From contig DFAP01000056.1 of NCBI GenBank assembly GCA_002365855.1, positions 1 to 14,639 on the forward strand: 14,639 bases of DNA, given 5' to 3'. The notes beneath the pieces were generated by a model. That model searched no databases. It worked only from the letters and a program-made list of their open reading frames with translations, and was not told the DNA's origin. Shown here in pieces: positions 7,010 to 14,264 of this stretch (position 1 is its first letter; the number at the start of each line of letters is the position of its first letter). The position numbers were made by a program, and so were the translations under genes. This stretch comes from Pelotomaculum sp. UBA3103 (GTDB taxonomy: Bacteria; Bacillota; Desulfotomaculia; Desulfotomaculales; Pelotomaculaceae).

Positions 7010-9028
7010 ATGCCGTGTTTCAAGCTCAATGAGGAACCCAGGAAAACAGGAATAGATTTTGTCGGTGATATTCCCTGGGGCAGTCATTTTAGCTTCTTAT
7101 ACCAGGAGAAAGAAGACTTGATTGACATTTTAGTCCCCTACTTCAAGGAGGGTCTGGAGAACGGCGAGTTCTGCGTATGGGTTACATCAAATTTAATATC
7201 AGTGCGGGAGGCTGAGGCGGCCCTGAAACAGGTTGTCCCAAATTTGGACACCTATTTGCAGAGAAGGCAGATAGAAATCCTTCCCTATACAGAAATTTAT
7301 TATAAAGACGGCGAATTCAACCAACAATCTGTTCTAAAATCGTGGGATGAAAAATGTGATCATTCTTTAACTAAAGGGCTTGACGGCATCAGGGTTACGG
7401 GTGATACGGGTTGGCTTGAGGAAAAGAACAAAAGAAGTTTTATGGAATATGAGGCTGAAGTTAACCGCAGGCTTGAAGGCCAAAAAATGATAGCTTTTTG
7501 TACATACCAGCTAAGTCAGTGCAGCTCATTAGATATTATCGATATAGTTAATACCCACAGCCACACATTTGCCAGGGGAGAGGATAGTTGGAAGTTAATA
7601 GGCAGTGTTAAGTTTAAAAAAACAGCGACAGATCTGGTAAAGGTAAACCAGCACGTTATTAATATACTTGACAGTATTACTGACGCTTATTTTGCTCTGG
7701 ATAATGAGTGGCGCTTAATTTATATCAATAAAGAAGCAAAAAACTTCTATAAAAAAGTCGGGTTTGATCCTGAGGGATTTACAGGTAAAAAATTCTCGGA
7801 ATTGTTCCCTCAAGCGATCGGAACAAGATTTTACAATGAATACCACAGGGCCGTATCGGAAATGGTCAATGTGCATTTTGAAGAACGTTCGGTCTATGGG
7901 AACAAGTGGCTTGAAGTTAATGCTTATCCGTCTGAGACAGGACTATCAGTGTTTTTCAGGGATATTACTGAACGCAAAAAGTCGGAAGAAGCGCTTCGCC
8001 AGTCAGAAGAACGGTTTAATAAGGCCTTTAATGCAAACCCATTATCAATGGCTATTTTTTCACCGGCAACAGGAATAATAGTTGATGTAAATGATAGTTT
8101 CGTCAGAAGAAACAGGTTCAGTAGGGAAGAGTTGATCGGATTCAAAGCAATAGATTTGGAATTCTGGGTAGATGCAGAGGAACTCTTAAAGTTTACACAA
8201 GAGGTCAAACAAAATGGCCGTGTCTATAATTTTGAAGCAAGATTTCGTACAAAGTCAGGTGCGCTAGAGATAGCTTTGGTATCCGGGGTTGTTATTAATC
8301 TCAATGGTGAGGACTGTATCCTTGCAATAGCTAATAATATTACTGAGCTGAGGCGCTACCAGAATGAAATGGCGCGTTTGGAGCGGCTGAACTTGATCGG
8401 CGAAATGTCTGCAAGTATTTCCCATGAGATAAGGAATCCAATGACCACGGTTAAAGGTTTTCTGCAGCTGCTCAGGGAAAAGGATAAAAATGTCCAGGAG
8501 AGAGAATTCTTCGACCTGATGGTATCGGAGTTAGACAGAGCTAACTCGATCATTACCGAGTTTCTTTCACTGGCCAGAAATAAAGCGATTGAATTCAAGG
8601 AGAAAAACCTTAACAGTGTAGTAAAGTCTATAGCCCCTTTGATTGAAGCGCATGCAATGAAAGAAGGTAAAACTGTTATTTTGGATTTAGGAGATATACC
8701 CAAATCACTGCTGGACGAGAAAGAAATCAGACAGGTTATCCTGAATCTTGCTCGTAACGGTTTAGAGGCGATGCATCCTAAAGGCTGTTTAAATATCAGT
8801 ACTTTTATGGAAGGGCAGGAAGTTATTTTAGCTGTGCAGGACCAGGGCTGCGGGATTCCTCCTGATGCGCTTGAACAGATAGGGACACCCTTTTTTACTA
8901 CCAAGGATAGCGGGACAGGCTTGGGACTGGCTGTTTGTTACTCTATCGCTGAAAGACACAAGGCAAAAATTGTTGTTGAAACAGGCACAGAAGGCACTAC
9001 CTTCTACGTAAGGTTCAATACAGGATGA
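7010..9028 (+). CDS. Cytosolic sensor histidine kinase with MEDS-PAS-PAS-HisKA-HATPase architecture
   Basis: 672-residue kinase with no membrane helix. Residues 13-198 match the MEDS sensory domain of DcmR-type regulators: SHFSFLYQEKEDLIDILVP, FKEGLENGEFCVWVTS, QIEILPYTEIYYKDGEF, KGLDGIRVTGDTGWLE and MIAFCTYQLSQC. Two PAS folds follow at about 215-320 and 333-448, the first ending FFRDITERKKSEEAL. HisKA carries H472 in ISHEIRNPMTTVKGFLQLL, as in sporulation kinases. The ATPase has N579/N583 (ILNLARNGLEAM), D611 (DQGCGIPP) and GTGLGL (635-640), so all catalytic boxes are present. The start at 7010 has AAGGGG 9 nt upstream; an in-frame ATG at 6947 has no ribosome binding site. No response regulator adjoins it, which suggests phosphorelay to a distant partner such as Spo0F/Spo0A or a chemosensory role. 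Ligand unknown. Confidence 0.88.
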   Translation: MPCFKLNEEPRKTGIDFVGDIPWGSHFSFLYQEKEDLIDILVPYFKEGLENGEFCVWVTSNLISVREAEAALKQVVPNLDTYLQRRQIEILPYTEIYYKDGEFNQQSVLKSWDEKCDHSLTKGLDGIRVTGDTGWLEEKNKRSFMEYEAEVNRRLEGQKMIAFCTYQLSQCSSLDIIDIVNTHSHTFARGEDSWKLIGSVKFKKTATDLVKVNQHVINILDSITDAYFALDNEWRLIYINKEAKNFYKKVGFDPEGFTGKKFSELFPQAIGTRFYNEYHRAVSEMVNVHFEERSVYGNKWLEVNAYPSETGLSVFFRDITERKKSEEALRQSEERFNKAFNANPLSMAIFSPATGIIVDVNDSFVRRNRFSREELIGFKAIDLEFWVDAEELLKFTQEVKQNGRVYNFEARFRTKSGALEIALVSGVVINLNGEDCILAIANNITELRRYQNEMARLERLNLIGEMSASISHEIRNPMTTVKGFLQLLREKDKNVQEREFFDLMVSELDRANSIITEFLSLARNKAIEFKEKNLNSVVKSIAPLIEAHAMKEGKTVILDLGDIPKSLLDEKEIRQVILNLARNGLEAMHPKGCLNISTFMEGQEVILAVQDQGCGIPPDALEQIGTPFFTTKDSGTGLGLAVCYSIAERHKAKIVVETGTEGTTFYVRFNTG

Positions 9029-9092
9029 GCCGAATGAAAAATAATGTAATAGTAAAACAGCCTGATAAAGATAATATGATAGCTTAACGCGT

Positions 9093-9135
9093 ATGCGGCA
9101 GAGGATGGATCTTCTCTTGTCGCATTGTTATTTAA
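9093..9135 (+). terminator. Terminator of the MEDS kinase gene
   Basis: ATGCGGCAGAGGA (9093-9105) pairs over 13 positions with TCTCTTGTCGCAT (9113-9125), three of the pairs being G-T wobbles, around a 7-nt loop and followed by TGTTATTT. It lies 65 nt after the kinase stop. The right arm is nearly identical to the lipoprotein terminator at 10263-10275, so it is the left part of a longer repeated unit. Confidence 0.65.
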
Positions 9136-9200
9136 CGGCCAACGGAACAATCTTTCCTTACATATTTTACCGGGCAAGGCAAGAACTGTCCCCACCTGTT
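9113..9200 (+). repeat. Composite repeat, copy 1 (hairpin arm, spacer, core)
   Basis: The order is TCTCTTGTCGCAT, then TTAACGGCCAA (9132-9142), then CCTTACATATTTTACC (9156-9171), then GGGCAAGGCAAGAAC (9172-9186), then TGTCCCCACCTGTT. The same blocks recur in the same order and orientation at 10263-10358. Together the copies bracket the lipoprotein gene as direct repeats. Here the core is divergent at its right end and supplies no stop codon. Confidence 0.75.
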
Positions 9201-9212
9201 AAAAGAAAGATC

Positions 9213-9243
9213 TTGACGGGCGGGCCTCATGTCAAATTATAAT
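9213..9243 (+). promoter_or_regulatory. Candidate promoter of the lipoprotein gene
   Basis: TTGACG (9213-9218) and a perfect TATAAT (9238-9243) are separated by 19 nt, longer than the preferred 17. It sits between the repeat copy and the ribosome binding site, so the gene probably has its own transcript. Confidence 0.4.
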
Positions 9244-9280
9244 TGGGTAGGCAACCAAAAATTTAAAATGAGAGGTGTCT

Positions 9281-10204
9281 ATGATGAGGCTGGTAAAAAT
9301 CCTGGCCGTCTTGTTATCCATTTTGATGCTGGGCCTGGTTGGTTGTGCAAAGCAGAGTGAGCAGGTAAATATGGAAAAACCACAGGACGAAACGGTCCTT
9401 GCCGGGTTTAACCAGTTGATTGGGGTAAATGCAGCAGAGAACGATATCCTGGACTTTATTGACGCCAATATCGGCAAAGTCTCAAAAGAAGGGGCGGGCT
9501 GGCTGGTTACCGGCTATGAGGCCAGGCAGAAAAGCTCACTAGCCCTATTGGACGAGCAGTTTACCGAAGGAAAGGAAGAAAAATGGTCTGTTATCATACC
9601 CAATGGGCTCCAAGAGTTCGGGTATATATTCAGCATGGATAAAATAGATGAAGTCGAAGACGCGGAGCTGAAGAAAATGCTGGAGGAAGTAAGGGATACG
9701 GGATACAAGGTGCGTACTGCCGAGGGTATGTATTTTCCGGTAATTGACTATCAATTCTATGAAAAGTACTACCCATATCTGGCAGACGAACTGAAGGGGT
9801 ATTATGGCCTAATGGCGGTTGAGAGCGGCGCCCCGCCTGCTGTCGACGCGGCATTGCAGATAACCCCGGATGAGCTTTTGAATCGAATAGTAGCACAGGA
9901 AACTTACATCAATCAGTACCCCGGTTCTCAGAAACGGCAGGATGTAGAAACCCTGTATTTGCGTTATGTGGGCTTTTACCTGTTCGGAATCAATAATACG
10001 CCGGCCTTTGCTTATGATACCAAGGTTTTAAGAAGCGACTTTAAACAAAGCTATGACAACTTTAAAGCTGTCGGAGACAGCAAATTTGGCGCTGCATTTT
10101 CCCCATACCTTGAGGTATTGAAAAATGAAAATTATGTCCTTACAGACAATGTCACTAGCGAACAGCAAAAAGTCATTGAAAAGGTCAAACAAGCGCTTAA
10201 ATAA
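9281..10204 (+). CDS. Predicted lipoprotein of unknown function
   Basis: 307-residue secreted protein anchored by lipid. The N-terminus MMRLVKILAVLLSILMLGLVGCAKQ has a basic start, a hydrophobic core and a lipobox (GLVGC) giving Cys22 as the first mature residue. The mature part is acidic, helix-rich and free of further membrane segments or recognised catalytic motifs. It includes GWLVTGYEARQKSSLALLDEQF, DELLNRIVAQETYINQYPGSQKRQDVETLYL and a C-terminal helical segment. AGAGG (9271-9275) lies 5 nt before the ATG at 9281 and 8 nt before a second ATG at 9284; a GTG at 9275 lies within that binding site and is unlikely. It is flanked on both sides by terminators within direct repeats, so it is a single-gene unit. 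I do not recognise a family. A substrate- or wall-binding role outside the membrane is only a guess. Confidence 0.75.
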   Translation: MMRLVKILAVLLSILMLGLVGCAKQSEQVNMEKPQDETVLAGFNQLIGVNAAENDILDFIDANIGKVSKEGAGWLVTGYEARQKSSLALLDEQFTEGKEEKWSVIIPNGLQEFGYIFSMDKIDEVEDAELKKMLEEVRDTGYKVRTAEGMYFPVIDYQFYEKYYPYLADELKGYYGLMAVESGAPPAVDAALQITPDELLNRIVAQETYINQYPGSQKRQDVETLYLRYVGFYLFGINNTPAFAYDTKVLRSDFKQSYDNFKAVGDSKFGAAFSPYLEVLKNENYVLTDNVTSEQQKVIEKVKQALK

Positions 10205-10243
10205 TAAAGGACTAGGATGGCTATGACTCGATCCTTCAATAAG

Positions 10244-10287
10244 GTGCGACAAGAGACAATTCTCTCTTGTCGCACTTGTTATTATTT
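10244..10287 (+). terminator. Terminator of the lipoprotein gene
   Basis: GTGCGACAAGAGA (10244-10256) pairs perfectly with TCTCTTGTCGCAC (10263-10275) around a 6-nt loop and is followed by the T-rich TTGTTATTATTT. It lies 40 nt after the stop. It is the fully paired version of the hairpin at 9093-9125. Confidence 0.75.
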
Positions 10288-10358
10288 AACGGCCAATGAA
10301 AATACTTTATTCCTTACATATTTTACCGGGCAAGGCAAGAACCGTTTCCACTTGCCTA
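10263..10358 (+). repeat. Composite repeat, copy 2 (hairpin arm, spacer, core)
   Basis: The blocks are TCTCTTGTCGCAC, TTAACGGCCAA (10286-10296), CCTTACATATTTTACC (10312-10327), GGGCAAGGCAAGAAC (10328-10342), CGTTTCCACTTGCCTA. It is colinear with 9113-9200 apart from a few indels in the spacer. The rest of the 394-nt gap 10205-10598 holds the lipoprotein terminator, an AT-rich stretch with no supported gene, and the two-component promoter region. Confidence 0.75.
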
Positions 10359-10490
10359 CATACGCTTCAACCAGTATCTATGCATTCCTATAACTTAATA
10401 TTTATGTATAGATATGTTACACCTGCTTTTGTTGTATTTCGATTTTTCTTATCATACGCGGACAGGTTCAGAGTAATGCGTACTTAATCT

Positions 10491-10547
10491 TAAGAAATTT
10501 GTAAGAATTTTAGTAGTAGAATCTAAAAAAGTCTATGCTATTATAAC
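10491..10547 (+). promoter_or_regulatory. Candidate autoregulated promoter of the two-component operon
   Basis: A direct repeat, TAAGAAATTT (10491-10500) and TAAGAATTTT (10502-10511), has an 11-nt period, about one helical turn, as for tandem OmpR-family binding sites. It lies upstream of a -10-like TATAAC (10542-10547). The expected -35 position (about 10519-10524, GAATCT) is poor, as in activator-dependent promoters. The two half-sites would lie about 45-65 nt before initiation. Regulation by the adjacent regulator is inferred. Confidence 0.5.
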
Positions 10548-10598
10548 TTTAGTGGAGATATCTCTTCTGACAATGTTTTTTTAGGGGTGAAAACGGAT

Positions 10599-11291
10599 AT
10601 GTATAATATCCTTGTTGTGGATGATGAGAAAGAAATAACGACTGCTATTGAGGTTTACTTGAGGAACCAAAATTACATTGTTTTTAAGGCTTATGACGGA
10701 GAAGAAGCGTTGAAAATCTTTCAAAAAGAAGAAATACATCTGGTGCTCATGGATATTATGATGCCAAAAATGGACGGTATAAAAGCGACGATGAAAATAA
10801 GAGAAAACAGTAATGTTCCGATCATTTTTCTTTCCGCAAAATCAGAGGACATGGATAAAATCTTGGGGCTCAACATAGGCGCGGACGATTATATCACCAA
10901 GCCCTTTAATCCTCTTGAATTACTGGCCAGGGTAAACTCAAATATCCGGAGGTTCACCAGCTATGGTAATGGTTCCCCCGGTACAACACCGGAGAATGTC
11001 ATAAAAATTGGCGGGATTGAATTAAACGACGCAAAAAAAGAAGTTGCAGTGGATGGAGAACCCGTTAAGACTACTCCCTTGGAGTATAAGATCCTCCACC
11101 TTTTGATGAGAAATCCAAATCGCGTTTTTTCTATAGAAGAAATATATGAAAAGGTATGGCAGGCGCCTGCCTACAATCCGGATACGGTAACAGTCCATAT
11201 CAGAAGGATCAGGGAGAAAATAGAAATCAATCCCAAGGAACCGAAATACTTAAAGGTGGTGTGGGGCATTGGATACAAATTTGAAGGCTAA
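10599..11291 (+). CDS. OmpR/PhoB-family response regulator (VanR-like)
   Basis: 230-residue DNA-binding response regulator. The receiver domain (1-118) has the acidic pair D8/D9 (ILVVDDEKE), phospho-acceptor D52 (LVLMDIMMPKMDG), the switch residue S79 (IIFLSA) and K101 (YITKPFNPLELLARV). After a Gly/Ser/Pro linker (121-132), a winged-helix domain (134-228) shows KTTPLEYKILHLLMRNPNRVFS and the recognition-helix segment DTVTVHIRRIREKIE. I start at the ATG at 10599, giving the canonical MYNILVVDDE with AGGGGTG about 9 nt upstream; a GTG at 10587 would lie in that binding site. It overlaps the kinase gene by 23 nt, so the pair is translationally coupled. The upstream TAAGAA direct repeat is its likely target. 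Signal and regulon unknown. Confidence 0.92.
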   Translation: MYNILVVDDEKEITTAIEVYLRNQNYIVFKAYDGEEALKIFQKEEIHLVLMDIMMPKMDGIKATMKIRENSNVPIIFLSAKSEDMDKILGLNIGADDYITKPFNPLELLARVNSNIRRFTSYGNGSPGTTPENVIKIGGIELNDAKKEVAVDGEPVKTTPLEYKILHLLMRNPNRVFSIEEIYEKVWQAPAYNPDTVTVHIRRIREKIEINPKEPKYLKVVWGIGYKFEG

Positions 11292-13266
11292 TTCACATGA
11301 TGAAAGCAGTAAAAAAGGCAATAAATTGGTATCTACGACACTGGGCACATTGCTGATAATTTTCATATTTACGGTGATTTCTATAGGTATTTATACGCCT
11401 ATTAAGGATTATGCATTTAAAGATGAGACGGCCCGGTATTTAGAGAGCAATGAATTTAACTATACCCTGGCAGGTTTATCAAGGTATTTGATTTTAACAA
11501 ATCTACAGAATGTGGATACTTATCATGATATATATGATAATCTGGAAAACATTAAATATTTATTGAAAAGCGACAGTAAAGATGTTGTCGTAAGCAATTT
11601 ACAAGACAAGTCAATTGAAGCCGAAATAAGTGAAAGTCAGTTCTATCTGCACATAAAAACTGATGACCTAGGTAACATAACTATAGAAAGCTCACCAGAT
11701 TATTTTAAAAAAAATATATTTATGGCTACTCTGCGAAATATGAATTTGCCAGGCAATCTTGCTAATCTAGATATTGTATACACGATTCCTAATGTTTTGA
11801 CTAATAATGACGACCTTATTGCTATAAATGTTAAGAATTTCATTGCAAATCAATACTTAAAATTAATTTTAATTATTGGATTAATAAGCATAATCGTTTT
11901 AATTATACTGGCATTGTCCATACCTTATTCTTCACAAAAACAAGCATCCATTATAAGATTATTTAATAATATGTATTTAGAACTCAAGTTCTTAACATGG
12001 TTCGCTTTTTTTGTGGCATGTTCTTTGAATATTATGATAGCAAATAGTAATATTAATAACTTCAATTACTTTGAGATAATATATGACGCCGATTATTATT
12101 TCTACATCATAGGAATTCCTTTGACTTTTGTTTTATGCTTACTTATCTACCTCAGCATCTGTTACACCAAGAGTGTTTACTATGCAAGATTCAAAGAAGG
12201 AGTTATAAAAAACAGTATATTTGGGAGATTATGTCTTAATCTATTCAATTATATCAAGAAAACACTTGACCAGATAATCGACGTGGACATAACCAAGGAC
12301 TATAATAAAAAGCTGTTAATATTATTGGGTGTAAATCTCATAGCTCTTTTCATCATTGCTTTGACCGGCGGCTTTGGGTTGCTCTTGGCTTTAGCCTATA
12401 CAGTATTCCTGTTTAATTACTTGTTAAAGGCACTGGACCAAGTCAGAGCCTTAAATGAAGCCAGCAGCAAACTGGCTGAAGGCAATTTTGATATTGTCGT
12501 ACCGGAGGATATGGGTGTATTAAGCCCCTTTTCCAGGAGTTTAAACAATATCAAAGAAGGCTTTAAGGTGGCGGTGGAGCAAGAAGTGAAAAGTCAGAAT
12601 ATGAAAACCCAGCTTATCTCAAACGTATCTCATGATCTCAAAACCCCGCTCACATCCATCATTACTTATATAGATTTGCTTAAAAAAGAGGATCTGGAAA
12701 AGGAAACGCAAAAGCAATATATAGATATACTTGATAAAAAATCCAAAAGGCTCAAGGTTTTAATTGATGATTTGTTTGAAGCGAGCAAAGCCAGCAGCGG
12801 TAATATCGAACTCCATTTGAAGCAAGTGGATGTAATAGCGCTGCTTAGGCAAACCTTGGGGGAGATGGAAGAAAGAATCAATGAAAGCACGTTGCAAATA
12901 AGAACCAACTTGCCGCAAAATAAAGTAAATTGCGAATTGGACGGGGCAAGAACTTACAGAGTCTTTGAAAATATTATCAGCAATATACTTAAATATTCTA
13001 TGACCAACTCCAGGGTCTATATAGATGTGGAGGAGCAGGATAAAGAGGTAAGTTTTATATTTAAAAATATTTCCTCCTACGAGATGAATTTTGACTCCTT
13101 CGAAATAACGGAGCGTTTTACAAGGGGAGACGAATCCCGCCATACAGAGGGTTCCGGTTTGGGGCTTGCTATTGCCAAAAGCCTTGTAGAGCTCCAAAAT
13201 GGAAGTTTGGACATAATTATTGACGGGGATTTATTTAAGCTGATGGTAACTTTCCCAAAAGCATAA
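11269..13266 (+). CDS. Multi-pass membrane sensor histidine kinase, partner of the upstream regulator
   Basis: 665-residue kinase. TM1 lies at about 21-43, an extracytoplasmic domain of about 150 residues at 46-195, then more helices at about 198-219, 240-258, 276-299 and a hydrophobic pair at 348-385. A HAMP-like linker (387-440, ALNEASSKLAEGNFDIVVP) leads to HisKA with H455 in SNVSHDLKTPLTSIITYIDLL. The ATPase domain has the N box FENIISNILKYSM (566-578), an F-box-like ITERFTRGDESR (613-624) and GSGLGLAIAKSL (628-639). A canonical DxGxG G1 box is not visible; FKNISSYEMN stands in its place. The start is a TTG at 11269 inside the regulator gene (MDTNLKANS, with AAAGGTGG upstream); the next ATGs are out of frame. 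The gene is markedly AT-rich (runs of TTA, ATA, AAT codons) compared with the left half of the window. Confidence 0.9.
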   Translation: MDTNLKANSHDESSKKGNKLVSTTLGTLLIIFIFTVISIGIYTPIKDYAFKDETARYLESNEFNYTLAGLSRYLILTNLQNVDTYHDIYDNLENIKYLLKSDSKDVVVSNLQDKSIEAEISESQFYLHIKTDDLGNITIESSPDYFKKNIFMATLRNMNLPGNLANLDIVYTIPNVLTNNDDLIAINVKNFIANQYLKLILIIGLISIIVLIILALSIPYSSQKQASIIRLFNNMYLELKFLTWFAFFVACSLNIMIANSNINNFNYFEIIYDADYYFYIIGIPLTFVLCLLIYLSICYTKSVYYARFKEGVIKNSIFGRLCLNLFNYIKKTLDQIIDVDITKDYNKKLLILLGVNLIALFIIALTGGFGLLLALAYTVFLFNYLLKALDQVRALNEASSKLAEGNFDIVVPEDMGVLSPFSRSLNNIKEGFKVAVEQEVKSQNMKTQLISNVSHDLKTPLTSIITYIDLLKKEDLEKETQKQYIDILDKKSKRLKVLIDDLFEASKASSGNIELHLKQVDVIALLRQTLGEMEERINESTLQIRTNLPQNKVNCELDGARTYRVFENIISNILKYSMTNSRVYIDVEEQDKEVSFIFKNISSYEMNFDSFEITERFTRGDESRHTEGSGLGLAIAKSLVELQNGSLDIIIDGDLFKLMVTFPKA

Positions 13267-13280
13267 AAAGTGGTTATAGC

Positions 13281-13332
13281 TAAGAGGGAATCCTTGAAAA
13301 GCAAGGGTTCCCTCTTATTATGCATCGGTTTT
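13281..13332 (+). terminator. Terminator of the two-component operon
   Basis: TAAGAGGGAATCCTTG (13281-13296) pairs with CAAGGGTTCCCTCTTA (13302-13317), 16 bp with one G-T pair and a 5-nt loop. A TTTTTT run follows about 10 nt later. On the other strand the stem is also followed at some distance by a T-run, so it may serve both converging genes. Confidence 0.8.
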
Positions 13333-13384
13333 TTAAATGGGCCTGAGGCAAGAGTTAAACGACACAGCCTGCAAATAATTAAAA

Positions 13385-13439
13385 GTTATAAGCCCTGAAG
13401 AGGATTACCTTCAAGAGTATCTTCCACTTCTCTTATAAC
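13385..13439 (-). terminator. Candidate terminator of the small membrane protein gene
   Basis: On the minus strand GTTATAAG (13439-13432) pairs with CTTATAAC (13392-13385), with a possible inner CTTC/GAAG pairing across small bulges, and is followed by TTTTAATTATTT. It begins 16 nt after the stop at 13455. The long apical region makes this weaker than the adjacent terminator. Confidence 0.4.
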
Positions 13440-13454
13440 CCTGCCGGAAAGGCG

Positions 13455-14048
13455 TTAAAGAGTTATCGCTGCATTTTTCCTTTTCCCCCATGGCTTAAGG
13501 TAAGAAATTACTAATAAGGAGATTAGAATAGCAAAGCTAATCGCAATGCCGATGAACAACAACTGTCGATTTACCAGATAAACCGGATTCTGCAAGAGAT
13601 GAACAACACTAGAAAAAATACTGTCGAAGTTGTCGTGAATCCGGATACGCATGTAATTGCCCCCGAAAGTTATGGCTATAATATTTCCAACCCATTTAGC
13701 AATAACCCAGTAAAACTTTGTAATACCCCAGTTTGTCCTTACGGCAAGCCAACTTCCCGTAAGCAGAGAGCCAAATGCGCCGGGAATTATCAAGAACCAG
13801 TCAAAGTACTGGATAAATAAATGTGCGCCATAGATAAGGCCGCCATCGGTGGTATGCATTGTTGAAACGGATAATAAAAGTGTGCCTATCATGCCGCTAA
13901 AGTAAATAATGACAAAGATGACATGCGCCATAAGCCAACCAGTTTTTTGCTTTATGCTAAGTTTCTTGGAAAACCTTTTTCCCGTTATTGTTATTATCCC
14001 AAGCAGTACCAGAATGCCAAGAGGGATTATCAATATATCGAAACTCAT
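13455..14048 (-). CDS. Small polytopic membrane protein, DUF2269-like
   Basis: 197-residue integral membrane protein with about five helices: 4-24, 38-60, 80-100, 112-130 and 161-184. The segment LLSVSTMHTTDGGLIYGAHLFIQYFDWFLIIPGAFGSLLTGSWLAVRTNWGITKFYWVIAKW (58-119) is the most distinctive part, with conserved-looking His, Asp and Trp residues at helix ends, and recalls DUF2269-type proteins; this assignment is from memory and tentative. A basic loop (24-36, GKRFSKKLSIKQK) and a basic C-terminus suggest their cytoplasmic placement. AGAGGTG lies about 9 nt before the ATG at 14048. It is transcribed alone from a consensus promoter overlapped by a large palindrome, implying tight repression and inducible expression, as for transport, redox or stress membrane proteins. 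Function unknown. Confidence 0.75.
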   Translation of the reverse strand: MSFDILIIPLGILVLLGIITITGKRFSKKLSIKQKTGWLMAHVIFVIIYFSGMIGTLLLSVSTMHTTDGGLIYGAHLFIQYFDWFLIIPGAFGSLLTGSWLAVRTNWGITKFYWVIAKWVGNIIAITFGGNYMRIRIHDNFDSIFSSVVHLLQNPVYLVNRQLLFIGIAISFAILISLLVISYLKPWGKRKNAAITL

Positions 14049-14116
14049 TTTGTCAGCACCTCTTTTCCGACATCCACACCAAAAGTATTAGCCTTCTCCG
14101 GAAGTAATGCATATTA

Positions 14117-14158
14117 ATAACTGACACCTGTAATTATTATATTACAGGTGTCAGTTAT
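14117..14158. promoter_or_regulatory. Operator: 18-bp-arm perfect palindrome
   Basis: ATAACTGACACCTGTAAT (14117-14134) and ATTACAGGTGTCAGTTAT (14141-14158) are exact reverse complements around a 6-nt centre. The centre contains the promoter -10, and no T-run follows, so it reads as a repressor site rather than a terminator. Each arm is itself nearly palindromic (ACA-GG-TGT), close to the TACANNTGTA box of CopY/BlaI-type repressors, while the overall TGACA...TGTCA spacing also suits a TetR-type dimer pair. The regulator is not in the window. Confidence 0.75.
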
Positions 14159-14163
14159 GTCAA
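14136..14163 (-). promoter_or_regulatory. Consensus sigma-A promoter of the small membrane protein gene
   Basis: On the minus strand a perfect TTGACA (14163-14158) and a perfect TATAAT (14141-14136) are spaced by 16 nt. Initiation near 14129 gives a leader of about 80 nt before the ATG at 14048. Both elements are covered or bordered by the palindromic operator, so an intrinsically strong promoter is presumably held off. Confidence 0.8.
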
Positions 14164-14264
14164 GACTTTATGGAACTAATTTTTCAGTCTGCTGAAATCA
14201 AATCATTTTATGTTATAGATTAGATGTATTGCCAAATTATAGTACTTCCATTATATGCCAGACG

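Noticed and set aside
8356..8904. Minus-strand frame of 182 codons inside the MEDS kinase gene
   Set aside because: Exactly antisense to the HisKA and ATPase domains, Ser/Phe/Leu-rich, with no recognisable family.
10296..10487. Small + strand frame between the lipoprotein and the regulator
   Set aside because: Begins inside the composite repeat, has no ribosome binding site and runs through the promoter region.
14117..14158. Palindrome as a rho-independent terminator
   Set aside because: AT-rich arms without a following T-run, and the centre is a perfect -10 hexamer paired with a perfect -35; a regulatory site explains it better.
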